From Motacilla alba alba (Eukaryota; Chordata; Aves; Passeriformes; Motacillidae): a DNA stretch of 64,000 bases. Of this stretch, positions 24,701 through 32,579 are shown piece after piece. The notes under the pieces were generated by a model. That model ran no database searches. It had not been told where the DNA came from and worked only from the letters and a program-made list of their open reading frames with translations. How positions within the stretch are numbered: position 1 is the first letter of the stretch; each line of letters begins with the position of its first letter. The position numbers and the translations under genes were made by a program. The stretch is taken from assembly GCF_015832195.1 (NCBI RefSeq), contig NC_052017.1, positions 90,670,429 to 90,734,428 on the forward strand, read 5' to 3'.

Positions 24701-27557
24701 GTTGTTAATTCCCCAACAGTGCTGTAGCTACTGAGGTGTTTGTGAGGTATTTTTTAAGTCAGTTCTTGTAGGTAGTTGTGTCTAGTATCTTCTAAAAGAC
24801 TGATATTTACAGTTCACTGGTGTGAACTGTAAAATGTTCAGTGGTGAGACTATAATTTTTGTAAGTAGCAAGCAAAATAATCTGCAGTCTATAAATGGCA
24901 TATATTCTGCTTTTGTTATTTCTCACAGAGGAGAAGGACTTCTGAAAACTACTCAAGATTTATTTCACCAGGCAGAGGTAATGTGTTTTTAACAAAAGAG
25001 GATGTAGCCACTGAGTGAAGCCAAACAGGAAATTCAGTGTCCGATTCCTTACACATAAGTACAGTGTACCATGAATTGACTGGCAGCTGTGGACTTTGAG
25101 CAGCCTAACTCTGATATATATTCTGAAAGTGAACTTCCCAGTGTTCCAGTAGTAGCTTCAGACAGGATCATTACACGGATAGATTCCAGCTAGGAGGAGG
25201 GATAGCAAACTGGCATTATGGAAAACAGAGTGGACTTCAGCACATCTGTAGTATTTGTTGTGTCACTCAGCTCAGTCCCTGGTAGTGTTAACAGATACTA
25301 AATCCTAGTCTGAGCAGCAGGATTTTCACGGGAAAGAAAGAAGATGTAAAAACTTGCACAATGCAAACAGAAGGGCCCAAATTAAGGGATGTGAGATTCT
25401 ATTTTCAGGATGCATACCTGTGTGTAACTGGTTACCTTTGAAATGACAATAAACAAACAGGGCAGGTGTCATCACAAAACATTTGTGAGCTGCTACGGTG
25501 CAAAAAATAATTGGAAGTTGGGGGTTTTGTTATATGTAAAGGGAAAGCCTTTAAACTCTGCTTATCTGTGAGGATGGCAGTTTGTAGTGTAGCTTGTTAT
25601 TTCAGCAGTCACTGCAAACTGCTGACTTGGGAACTGTAGATGTATACCATTATTACAAGTATTTCCTGCTGCCTTTTTACTTAAAAGCACACTGTTAAAC
25701 CAGGAGGGAAAAAGCCTTACCTTCTGTTGTGATTCATTTTGTTACATGCTTTCTCCTCCTTTCAGATTTTTGCCACAGAGGGCACAAAGCTTGCTTCAGC
25801 TCTTCATGCTCTTTCTGATCAGGTGATGTATCTTATCACATCAGTGATGCTGCTTAGAAGCTGCTTGTGCTGTCCTCTCCCTTAACTTGATGTTGGAGTC
25901 TTAACACAGAGTTATTTTGTCTTCCTGGATGACGTACCAGGTACGTGATGATGACAAGCCTTTGCTTCTGTTGGAGGCTGAAAAACTCATCTCTATGTGC
26001 AAGCAGCTCCAGGCAACAGCTAAAGCTTCTGCTCAGGGTAAAAGTGCTACATTTACAAAGGTAAGGTAAAGAATTATATATTTTTCTTAAAGTAACACCT
26101 AACTTGTTTTGAAATAAAGTAATTTACTAATTTATGCTCCAGTTAAAATATGGAACAAGGTTGCAGTAGTACTGTAATCCACTAGAATTCCATTCAGATA
26201 AACAGGAACTGTAATTAAATGTACCTCAGTATGGACTTCAGGGATCAAAATTTTAATGAAGCTGGTAATATGTATTTCCACCACTGTAATAATTACTGTT
26301 ATTACTGTTACTGGTGCTTAACATAAACGTAACAAATTCCAAACCCCCAACTCCACTACTGAAACACATTTGCTTCTCAGTAGGCAGCGTCTACTCTGGA
26401 CTGTGCAGAGTTTCTTCTGATATTCATATTTGCTATAAATAACTACAGAGACAGCTGCCATGAAAGTTTCATCACTGTTAACACAAGTAGATCTGCAGAG
26501 ATCAGAGGGGATCAGTATCCCTGAGCCAGCAGCGATCAGTGTGAGCAAGACATTTCCATGAAGCTGGATGTTTGTTTGCAGTTGGCTGTGGAAAAGGTGT
26601 TTCAGTTTTACAGCAGGGTGTGAAACTGGCTAAAGCATGCAAGCCACTCAGAACCAAACCGAGCGCCTTGGGGCTACTGCATGGTTTGTTTTACACGTTC
26701 TAAATGAAATGGGAACTTCAGCCTGTTTATACAGCGATGTATCAGTACATAGCAGTAACAGGTTCTCAAATTAATGTCTGAGGGCTCAGACTTGTGACCT
26801 GTGCTGAGTGTTAAGATAACTTTTAGTGTAACGTTGAACTAAGGCTTAGATGATGCATGGCTCTCTAAATCATGCTGGCAAAAGGAAAACCATGAAGAAT
26901 TGTGATGATTCATGCTTAGATCGTAAGAGCTCCTTTCCAAGAGACTTCTGTTACTGTTTAATATAATATTATTAGTAGTTCGTTCTCTTGGTGTCTGCTC
27001 AAGTTGTGCTTAACAGAAGGGATGCTCTTGTTTTACATGTGCTATACAGAGAAGCTTAAAAAAAAGTAGGCAAGCCCATTTGATTAGGAGATATTTTAAA
27101 AGGAAAAGTATTACTTAACCCAGCTCAAAACAGATCATCTCATGCCAAAAACAACTGCCTAACACAAGTATTGAGTAATAGGTATTACTCTACTATTAAT
27201 TGTCTTGTTTAGGTTGATGCATGCATTCTGAAAACAAGGAATGTGATGACTCTGTTATGTCAGCTTCTTCCACTCTGCTGCAAATTACTGAGAAAGGTGA
27301 GTACTAGCTTAATCTGCACTGTTTAAAACTTTTGGGGTTTGTTTGCTTGGGTTGGTTGGTTGTTTTTAAGAAATCTTTCTTATATGCATACACAGAATAA
27401 AGCGGGAAATGGTTGTCTTAAGCCTGCTCCACCATGGAAAGAAGACAGAATACGAACTGGTACAAATGCACGTACTCCAGAAAGAAGAGTGGAGACATTT
27501 GGCATCAAGTCTTTAGAAAATCATGTAACAAACATGACATTTTTAGAGAGCAAGTAA
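3652..27557 (+). CDS. CTNNAL1: alpha-catulin (catenin alpha-like 1), 3' 16 coding exons
   Basis: Vinculin/alpha-catenin family scaffold; the family member is known to bind a Rho-GEF (Lbc) and IKK-beta and to act in Rho, NF-kB and cytoskeletal signalling. Exons (all with AG acceptor and GT donor): 3652-3771, 5962-6051, 6372-6542, 7548-7748, 9578-9664, 12689-12847, 14293-14385, 14699-14849, 20623-20660, 23827-23877, 23976-24130, 24929-24977, 25766-25822, 25941-26060, 27213-27296, 27396-27557. Phases join without a break to 595 codons plus TAA. Recognisable peptides include FQEFVQIFSQFGNEMVEFAH, ARAVLEKC-like MMLLTASK, SAYTSHEHRE, EITCIHAEDTFQVTG, SSKIAKENLEVFCEAWESQ and MSSMAYSMYLFTRGEG, all close to the human protein. 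The first three coding exons (about 170 residues by comparison with the remembered human protein) are left of the window. The gene is tail-to-tail with ABITRAM. The last exon diverges from human (see findings). Confidence 0.95.
5962..6051 (+). CDS. CTNNAL1: CTNNAL1 exon, DLKDEKKKARMAASRAVLEK
   Basis: 30 codons, phase 0/0, ending MMLLTASK. A very long T-run polypyrimidine tract (about 5930-5945) precedes the acceptor TTTAG. Confidence 0.95.
6372..6542 (+). CDS. CTNNAL1: CTNNAL1 exon, TCLRHPDCESARINKDG
   Basis: 57 codons, phase 0/0, ending SIYSGIKEFK. Acceptor AAAAAG and donor AAG|GTAAGA. Vinculin-fold helical segment. Confidence 0.95.
7548..7748 (+). CDS. CTNNAL1: CTNNAL1 exon, NKVEGLRENLYFLSKENL
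   Basis: 67 codons, phase 0/0, containing EDFTDSAYTSHEHREH and ending LVSVWMQA. Acceptor CTTTTTCAG, donor GCT|GTAAGA. Confidence 0.95.
8720..8850 (+). mobile_element. Avian ERV LTR-type fragment
   Basis: The run from GCTCAGCAATAACTAA through CACAAATCCAAAGCAGCA to ATTCTATCCCAGCCAAAACC resembles the end of a widespread avian endogenous-retrovirus LTR/leader. No coding part or second LTR is seen. Confidence 0.5.
9578..9664 (+). CDS. CTNNAL1: CTNNAL1 exon, QNQKTKDLMEDLEVAILK
   Basis: 29 codons, phase 0/0, ending CMNELKRE. One of the less conserved segments. Acceptor TTTGTAG, donor GAG|GTAAGT. Confidence 0.9.
12689..12847 (+). CDS. CTNNAL1: CTNNAL1 exon, VHSAATSLAADLLKYHTDH
   Basis: 53 codons, phase 0/0, through ITGVEGNLEAVAEY to SEQKEQLVE. 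Acceptor ATTCAAG, donor GAG|GTGAGT. Confidence 0.95.
14293..14385 (+). CDS. CTNNAL1: CTNNAL1 exon, MCRLLRHVSGTEPLEIT
   Basis: 31 codons, phase 0/0, ending EDTFQVTGPQ. The initial ATG is an internal methionine. Acceptor TTATTCAG, donor CAG|GTATGT. Confidence 0.95.
14699..14849 (+). CDS. CTNNAL1: CTNNAL1 exon, IISAAETLALHPSSKIAKEN
   Basis: 151 nt, phase 0 in and 1 out, ending REINDVFEGRR plus the first base of a Gly codon. Acceptor TTCGTCCAG, donor GAG|GTAAGA. A 5.8 kb intron follows. Confidence 0.95.
14850..20622. other. Large CTNNAL1 intron (5.8 kb)
   Basis: The longest CTNNAL1 intron. It holds a strong 56-nt hairpin at 15182-15237 and simple T- and A-runs. The open frame at 18057-18569 (-) has no recognisable domain. 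No further exon is required by the protein alignment. Confidence 0.7.
15182..15237. repeat. Intronic imperfect hairpin
   Basis: TGTCCAA...ACAAGGGGTGG pairs with CCACCCCTTGT...TTGGACA around a 12-nt loop (15202-15213), with a small asymmetric bulge. No larger element was recognised around it. Confidence 0.7.
20623..20660 (+). CDS. CTNNAL1: CTNNAL1 short exon, GEKRVYLSLPRPG
   Basis: 38 nt, too short for ORF scans. It completes the split Gly codon from the exon ending at 14849 and leaves phase 0. The human counterpart is GEKYGYLSLPKP. Acceptor TCTTCATAG, donor GGG|GTAAGT. Confidence 0.9.
23827..23877 (+). CDS. CTNNAL1: CTNNAL1 short exon, KHNANLKALKPVKLDTE
   Basis: 17 codons, phase 0/0, matching the human NNANLKSLKPDK region. 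Acceptor TTGAAACAG, donor GAG|GTAAGA. The next intron is only 98 nt. Confidence 0.92.
23976..24130 (+). CDS. CTNNAL1: CTNNAL1 exon, EQAKIAKLGLELHLLTSE
   Basis: 155 nt, phase 0 in and 2 out. It contains KWEDQENEIVQHGQGMSSMA and ends YSMYLFT plus two bases of an Arg codon. Acceptor ATTTACAG, donor CCAG|GTAATT. Confidence 0.95.
24929..24977 (+). CDS. CTNNAL1: CTNNAL1 short exon, GEGLLKTTQDLFHQAE
   Basis: 49 nt. Its first base completes the Arg codon from 24130 and it exits in phase 0. Acceptor TCTCACAG, donor GAG|GTAATG. Confidence 0.92.
25766..25822 (+). CDS. CTNNAL1: CTNNAL1 exon, IFATEGTKLASALHALSDQ
   Basis: 19 codons, phase 0/0. Acceptor CCTTTCAG, donor CAG|GTGATG. A 118-nt intron follows. 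Confidence 0.92.
25941..26060 (+). CDS. CTNNAL1: CTNNAL1 exon, VRDDDKPLLLLEAEKLISMC
   Basis: 40 codons, phase 0/0, ending GKSATFTK. The acceptor sits at the centre of a 15-bp palindrome (25932-25946). Donor AAG|GTAAGG. Confidence 0.92.
27213..27296 (+). CDS. CTNNAL1: CTNNAL1 exon, VDACILKTRNVMTLLCQLLP
   Basis: 28 codons, phase 0/0, ending LCCKLLRK. Acceptor TTGTTTAG, donor AAG|GTGAGT. Confidence 0.93.
27396..27557 (+). CDS. CTNNAL1: CTNNAL1 terminal coding exon with divergent C-terminus
   Basis: 53 codons then TAA, opening NKAGNGCLKPAPPWKEDRIR and ending NHVTNMTFLESK. The acceptor CATACACAG and phase 0 fit the preceding exon. The human tail after LLKK is about 20 residues and unlike this, so either birds have a longer tail or this is one of several terminal exons. 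Confidence 0.75.
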   Translation, partial: NKAGNGCLKPAPPWKEDRIRTGTNARTPERRVETFGIKSLENHVTNMTFLESK

Positions 27558-28790
27558 TCATAACACTAAGAAATGCAGGAATTCCCGTTTGAAAATAACA
27601 CTTGCTGAAGTTTCAATACTGCTTTCATTTGTGGAAAGTCGAGCCAGGTTAATTTGATATAAAGCTGTTGACCTTTGTCACATCTAATAGATGTCCCATT
27701 ACTTAGCCATTAAGACACAAGCTAGTCTAAATGTTCTGTATTTTTATAATGTGAATGCCTTTCCTATACTCGCCATTGATACTGATCTTGTAATTAATGC
27801 TTATGAATGTCTTAATGGATGTGTCAACCCAAAGATGCTGCTAATAGACATAAAGACCCCTGTGCTGCATATGCTACATGTAACACTACTGTTGAAGTCT
27901 GTAAACTCATCTCTGGCCTATTTCAGTCTATGTATTTGATAAAGCAGAATCAGGAATATAGTCTGAAAGGCTGTGGCCTGAAGCACTGAAACGTTACCTT
28001 AGTTACAAGTTATACCTGCAATGAAGTAGTCCTAGGGAAAAAAAAACCTCTTTCAATAGATTCACCCCTGAATTTTAATCTTGACATGACTGATCTCCAC
28101 AAAAAGTGTATTTCTAAGTGATTAATAATTTTTAATCAAAACCTTTTTCCTTTACCCTATTTGTAGATGGCAGTTGTTGCTTTCTTTTTTATTAAAACTT
28201 ACTGAGCAGAATTTGAGTTGCCTGTAGAACCACTGAAGTATTATGCAGACTTGCCATTATACCATTTAAAATTGAAGAAAATAGATACTGATTATTGCAA
28301 AATTCTGTACAAAGGGCATTATTTGACTTCAGGATACCATGAAAATATAACTTGGTGTGAAATACGTATTTTCAAATTTATCTGCTCTTTGTACACAGGC
28401 TTTTGTTGCATTTTTATTTTCCATTCACCTGTGTCAAACTCCATATTATATTAGTTTAGCTAAATTACATGATAGCTAAATGCTGTGATTTTTTTTTATA
28501 TGTACTATGCTTGCATTCAGCAGAAGCAAAGCTGATTGTGGAACATAAATAATCTCCAACATGTTATTCTGAGCTTATTTAAAAACCTGTAGTGCTAGAA
28601 TTCAGAGAAAAAGAAAAATTTTACGTCAAGTTTTTACAGAAATTTTAATATACAAACTATTTGAACTGGTTTATTCTTTTACGAATCAAGGAGTTTAGTT
28701 CCACTTTTAAAAACTGGCACTGGGCCTCTTCCATACTATAAAACTCACAGTGTACAATAAAAGTTGTTTATTTAGTATCAAACACAGATG
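27558..28790 (+). other. CTNNAL1: CTNNAL1 3' UTR (probable extent)
   Basis: AT-rich sequence with no other reading. Possible poly(A) signals are ATTAAA at 28191-28196 and canonical AATAAA at 28756-28761, the latter followed by a GTTGTTTATTT stretch. The distal end would nearly touch the ABITRAM stop codon at 28809 on the other strand. The extent is inferred from signals only. Confidence 0.5.
28756..28772. terminator. Back-to-back poly(A) signals of CTNNAL1 and ABITRAM
   Basis: Plus-strand AATAAA (28756-28761) and minus-strand AATAAA (read as TTTATT at 28767-28772) lie within 17 bp, separated by AGTTG. Each is correctly oriented for one of the two convergent genes. Confidence 0.6.
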
Positions 28791-28808
28791 GGAAGTGTAG
28801 AATTGATT

Positions 28809-28937
28809 TCATGAAGCAGAACTGCGGCGTTTCATCAAAACTTCCTCGTACTCCTTCTGCGTCAGAAGTCCCTGAGTTATACTCTTGCTTTCTTCAAATT
28901 TGGGTAGAACCACTGCAATGTACCCCTCAGTTGATGG
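28809..28937 (-). CDS. ABITRAM: ABITRAM exon 6 (terminal)
   Basis: 43 codons including [23 protein letters not shown] to KRRSSAS. Acceptor CTTTTTAG. A minus-strand AATAAA at 28772-28767 sits only 37 nt past the stop; a second is at 28675-28670. Confidence 0.93.
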   Translation of the reverse strand, partial: PSTEGYIAVVLPKFEESKSITQGLLTQKEYEEVLMKRRSSAS

Positions 28938-31900
28938 CTAAAAAGCGAGACTGAAGTTAGCAGTGAAATAAAAGCTGAACAATAAAGAACAAGAAAGTGT
29001 CTTACCTTTTCTTGCAGAAGAGCAGGATTAGTAAGGATGTTCTCATTCACTTCAATCAGCCGCCCTCGTATGCAACTGCAAAAGTGTTCAGATTCTGTAG
29101 ATGTGTGGGGTATGTCAGGGTAAGAAAAAATGGGAAAAACTTTACCTGTAAATGGTGTATTCCTCCCCATCTGATGAAGATATCCTGCACAGGGGGGCAA
29201 GTTCTGTTAAAAACTGAGCTCCCTGCATTCGGAAAATAAACAAACATGTCTGTAGTTTTAATTACACGGGGCTTGTAAAAGTATTACCATCAGCAATGTC
29301 TAAAAGGAAGGACATGTGATAGTTATGGGTCATTCAAAGTTCCAGAGCTGTGCTTCCCTACAGAAGGGAAGATGCCAACATAGTTACTTGCACAAATCAA
29401 ACAGAAGCTTGTTGCAAGCTTACAGATTTAGCCATAATTTTCTTGCAGACTAGCACAACTTCTGTTTTGATGTCATTTAAAGTCAGGGAGAGGGGAGAGG
29501 AACAGCACCGTTGATTTTGGTGTAAACAACTTAAACTGCACCTTCAAAAACCCACAACGCTGAACTGGCCCATCTACTATCTAGTCTCCAAATCCTTCAC
29601 ATCTTTTTGGAAATAAATTTTTATTATTTCAGGAATGTTTATGTCCCTCTGTACACTACCAAAAAAATTAGTAGAAGCAAGTGTGTTTGAGCAATACTGG
29701 AAACCACCAGTGCTGTAGGAGCACTGCAAGACCCTGTCTGGGACAGGCAGACAGGCACCTCTTCAGGAAGTCTTAAATTCTTCAAGTGCAGAGGGGCTGG
29801 TTTCAAGTGAAACACAAAAGTAACCTGCTGGGTTTCTCTCCAAAAAAGGACAGAAAGATCTCAGGCAGTGTGATAAACATACCCTTTTTGACTTCCCAGA
29901 GACCTTATTCTGAAGTCTGCTACAGTTTGCACTGATTTGGTAATTAATGTTTTTAATTGTTTTCCCACTTTGAAGAAGAGGGTGGGCTTCTGCCAAGGTG
30001 ATGACACAGATTCTGCAAAAAAAAAGAACATAATTATTCCACTGTAGTTGTAAGAAGCCACAGCTTTGTGCTCTAAGCAAGTCCCACAACCTCCTCTGCC
30101 TATCTTGTTTGACACCTGCTGTATCAAACTGAACGAAAATGGCATTCTGAACTAAAGCCATTCCCATGGAAAATGCTTCATTTTGAGAGACCAGACTGGA
30201 CTGTCAAAAGCCCTACACTGCTTACTGAAAGAAAACTACTGCTTTTAAATAAGCCAGTGCTGTTCTATCTGCTGTACCCCATGAGAGCATGGTTGGTTCA
30301 TTTCGGCCAGTAGCTGAAGTAGGTACTCAACAAGTGTGGCGTACTTTTACCACAAAATGTAACACAAAGGAGTCTTTCTCAACAGCTAAAGGCCCTATGA
30401 GTGAACAGCTGAGGAATCCTTCCGTGATCTGGGCCTTAGTTAACTTGCTGCTTATATTTCATTTTTTCTAATGAGGGGTTATTTCTTACCATGACACAGT
30501 TCGAGATGAGCCCAGCTGAAGAGACTAGGCCTACCTGGCCTAGAACCAGGCTTAATGCACAATCAATCATGAACTTGCCAGCACATGAAGAGAGTGGAAG
30601 CTCCTCTGTTTGACAGTGTAAAACCTACAGCAAGCACCAGAATCAACACAAGAGTGACTGCAGAGAAAAGCAGGGCACAGAACCAGACCTCTCCCTGTGG
30701 CTGCTATATCTATCTCCCCACACTCCTAGGGAGTTCTGGCTGAGCAGCTCCCACAAGAGGGAGCTGGATCCCGGGGAATGCATCCAGCACGTCCTAGCAG
30801 CAAAGCTACCTCCCTTCACCCCAGCCTGCTTCTAAGGGGAAGATGACAGGTTATCTTTGAGCTGTCACCTGATGGAGCTGAAACCCGCAAAACAAAAAAT
30901 TAGGAGACAACTTCACAGTGCCTAGAAACACCAAACTGAGTCACAGCCCCATATATAATAATGGTAAAATACTTTACAGAATATCTGGCTAAGCTGCTGT
31001 AGAATCCAAGGGTCCTGATTTTTTAGAATTCAAAGTAGTAGAACAGTCTTCATGGACAATTGAACAGATCAATGGTATTTAAACTATTGTTTATATGAGA
31101 CACCTGAGATTAGTAACTATATTCAGTACAAATGGAAGGGTGTCCTTCCTGGCTGTTACTGTCACACCTATTATTGGAAGGTACTCGGTTTCCCTTTTTA
31201 AAGAATTGAGGAAGAACTGCAGACAACAGCCACAGAGAAGCTCCATCTCCAAAGGCTGCAGCAAGGTGATGGTTGTGCCCTGTGCCAGGCATACCCTTCT
31301 TTTTACTCTGAATTCCTAGAGCAGGCAACGCACCAGGAAGACAAATGCTGCTTCACCTTCCCTCAGCCCATGAGCCACTGGCCCTGGCAGTTTTTGTGTG
31401 AACAGTAGTTAGGTTCTGTTCTTCTCTCTGGGACTGAACACCCCTCAAATAAATGCTCCTGATGCCCTAACAGGCTGCAGCAGGGAGAGGTAAGGTATGG
31501 AAGGAGACCCCCACATCAGGTACAGGCTGATTTACTCCTAATAACTGGATATCCAGCTACATCCAGGCAGAAGCAAGGCACTTTCCTATCCTGCTTTCAC
31601 CATCAATTAGTGCACAAATGTACAATGAAAAGCAATTAAGTTTTATCTAGAAAAAGCTGAGTGTTTGTTCAAACTGAAGGATTTCTAAATCAAGTTAAAC
31701 AGACTCCTTCAAAATGTCATTACGCAAAGGCCTTTTGGAAGGTTTCTCTTCTGCCACTGATGATCACAGAACCAATTAGGTTAGAAAAGACCTCTGAGAT
31801 GGAGTCCAGCCTGTGACCGAACATCACCGTATCAACTAGAGCATGGCACTGAGCGCCAAGTCCCGTGTTTCCATGAACGCCCCTAGGGACGGTGTGTGGG

Positions 31901-32399
31901 GCCCTTTCAGCAGGAGAGGGTGCAAGGCAGCGGGGGCAGCACCGCGGACACTGCAGTACGAGGAGGTGCGGGGGGCCGTCGGGGGGAAGAGGCCAAGCCT
32001 CCCCGTTTCTCATTGGAGCAGTAATTAAAGGATGGGGAGGCCGCTTAGTCACTCTCCCATCTTCCCACCTTCCCGGACAGCGCACGCTCGCCCGGTGCTG
32101 TGTCCCAGGCCAACCCTGCCCACGTCCCGGCTGCTGCAGCCACCGCCGCTCCCTCCGGGCGCAGCCCGAGGCGGGCAGAGGCGGAGCCCGCCTCCCGCCG
32201 GCCACTCGCCTGTTGGAGTGCTGCAGCACGCAGAAGTCCTCGCACGGCCGCCCCTTCACGTCTGCAAGAAGGGCATAAAGAGGAGTCAGGGCCCCGCCGC
32301 CACCCCGGCCCTGCCCGGCGCGGCCCCGGCGGTACCTGGCTTGTACCAGCGTGTGAAGTAGCGCTCGGCGCCGCCCGGCCCCGCCGCCCCCTCAGCCAT
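28809..32399 (-). CDS. ABITRAM: actin-binding transcription modulator (FAM206A / Simiate)
   Basis: Complete 173-aa gene (human about 181). Exons in transcription order: 32399-32336, 32261-32210, 30012-29883, 29222-29146, 29075-29006, 28937-28809, with stop TGA at 28811-28809. The protein starts [20 protein letters not shown], then [98 protein letters not shown] and a C-terminus ending LMKRRSSAS. Each block matches the human protein. The family is reported to bind G-actin and to occur in nuclear speckles and neurites, and has a compact lipoyl-domain-like fold. The intron after HSNR uses a GC donor; the others are GT-AG. The ATG lies in a CpG-rich promoter and follows the human start. Convergent with CTNNAL1; tandem with and downstream of SLC39A6. 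Confidence 0.95.
29006..29075 (-). CDS. ABITRAM: ABITRAM exon 5
   Basis: 70 nt. It completes Ser, then [20 protein letters not shown] to QEK. Acceptor CTTTTGCAG, donor AAG|GTAAGA. Confidence 0.93.
29146..29222 (-). CDS. ABITRAM: ABITRAM exon 4
   Basis: 77 nt, [20 protein letters not shown] to EYTIY plus two bases of Ser. Acceptor CCGAATGCAG, donor ACAG|GTAAAG. Confidence 0.93.
29883..30012 (-). CDS. ABITRAM: ABITRAM exon 3
   Basis: 130 nt. It completes Arg, then [17 protein letters not shown] to [10 protein letters not shown]. Acceptor TTTTTTTTGCAG, donor AGG|GTATGT. Confidence 0.95.
30013..32209. other. ABITRAM intron 2 (GC-AG)
   Basis: A 2.2 kb intron. It carries a short CR1 3' fragment near its 5' end, and its 5' part lies in CpG-rich sequence. 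No additional exon was seen. Confidence 0.7.
31765..31880 (-). mobile_element. CR1 3' fragment in ABITRAM intron 2
   Basis: CACAGAACCAATTAGGTTAG followed by AAAAGACCTCTGAGATGGAG is the reverse-complement 3' end of a CR1 copy. Short and diverged; abuts the CpG island. Confidence 0.8.
32210..32261 (-). CDS. ABITRAM: ABITRAM exon 2 with GC donor
   Basis: 52 nt, [17 protein letters not shown] plus two bases of Arg. Acceptor CTTCTTGCAG. The exon ends CAACAG and the intron begins GCGAGT. The nearest GT, four bases further, would shift the frame, so the GC donor is required. Confidence 0.9.
32336..32399 (-). CDS. ABITRAM: ABITRAM exon 1
   Basis: 64 nt: ATG at 32399-32397, 21 codons ending RWYKP plus one base of Asp. 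Donor CCAG|GTACC. Very GC-rich; the N-terminal Ala/Gly-rich stretch is shorter than in human. Confidence 0.93.
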
Positions 32400-32579
32400 G
32401 CCCGGCCCGGCGCGGCCCGCCCCGCCGGCGCGGCGCGATGACGGCGGGAGGCGGCCCCGGCCCGGCCCTCTCCCCGCCCCGCCACGGGAAACCCTGAGCA
32501 AACACAGCACTACCTGGTTATCTTCTCAAGGCTAAAACAGCGTTCGCCCTGTCTGCATCACTGAGAAAAACGCTCAGAC

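Larger units (their letters stand above)
31890..32500. promoter_or_regulatory. CpG island over the ABITRAM promoter and exons 1-2
   Basis: Dense CG dinucleotides and G/C runs contrast sharply with the AT-rich flanks. The ABITRAM ATG (32399) lies inside. In human this promoter is shared head-to-head with ELP1; no ELP1 exon is visible on the plus strand here. Confidence 0.75.

Noticed and set aside
31720..32485. Several GC-rich open frames on both strands over the ABITRAM promoter
   Set aside because: Only the two short ABITRAM exons are supported by homology; the rest are shadows of CpG-rich sequence.
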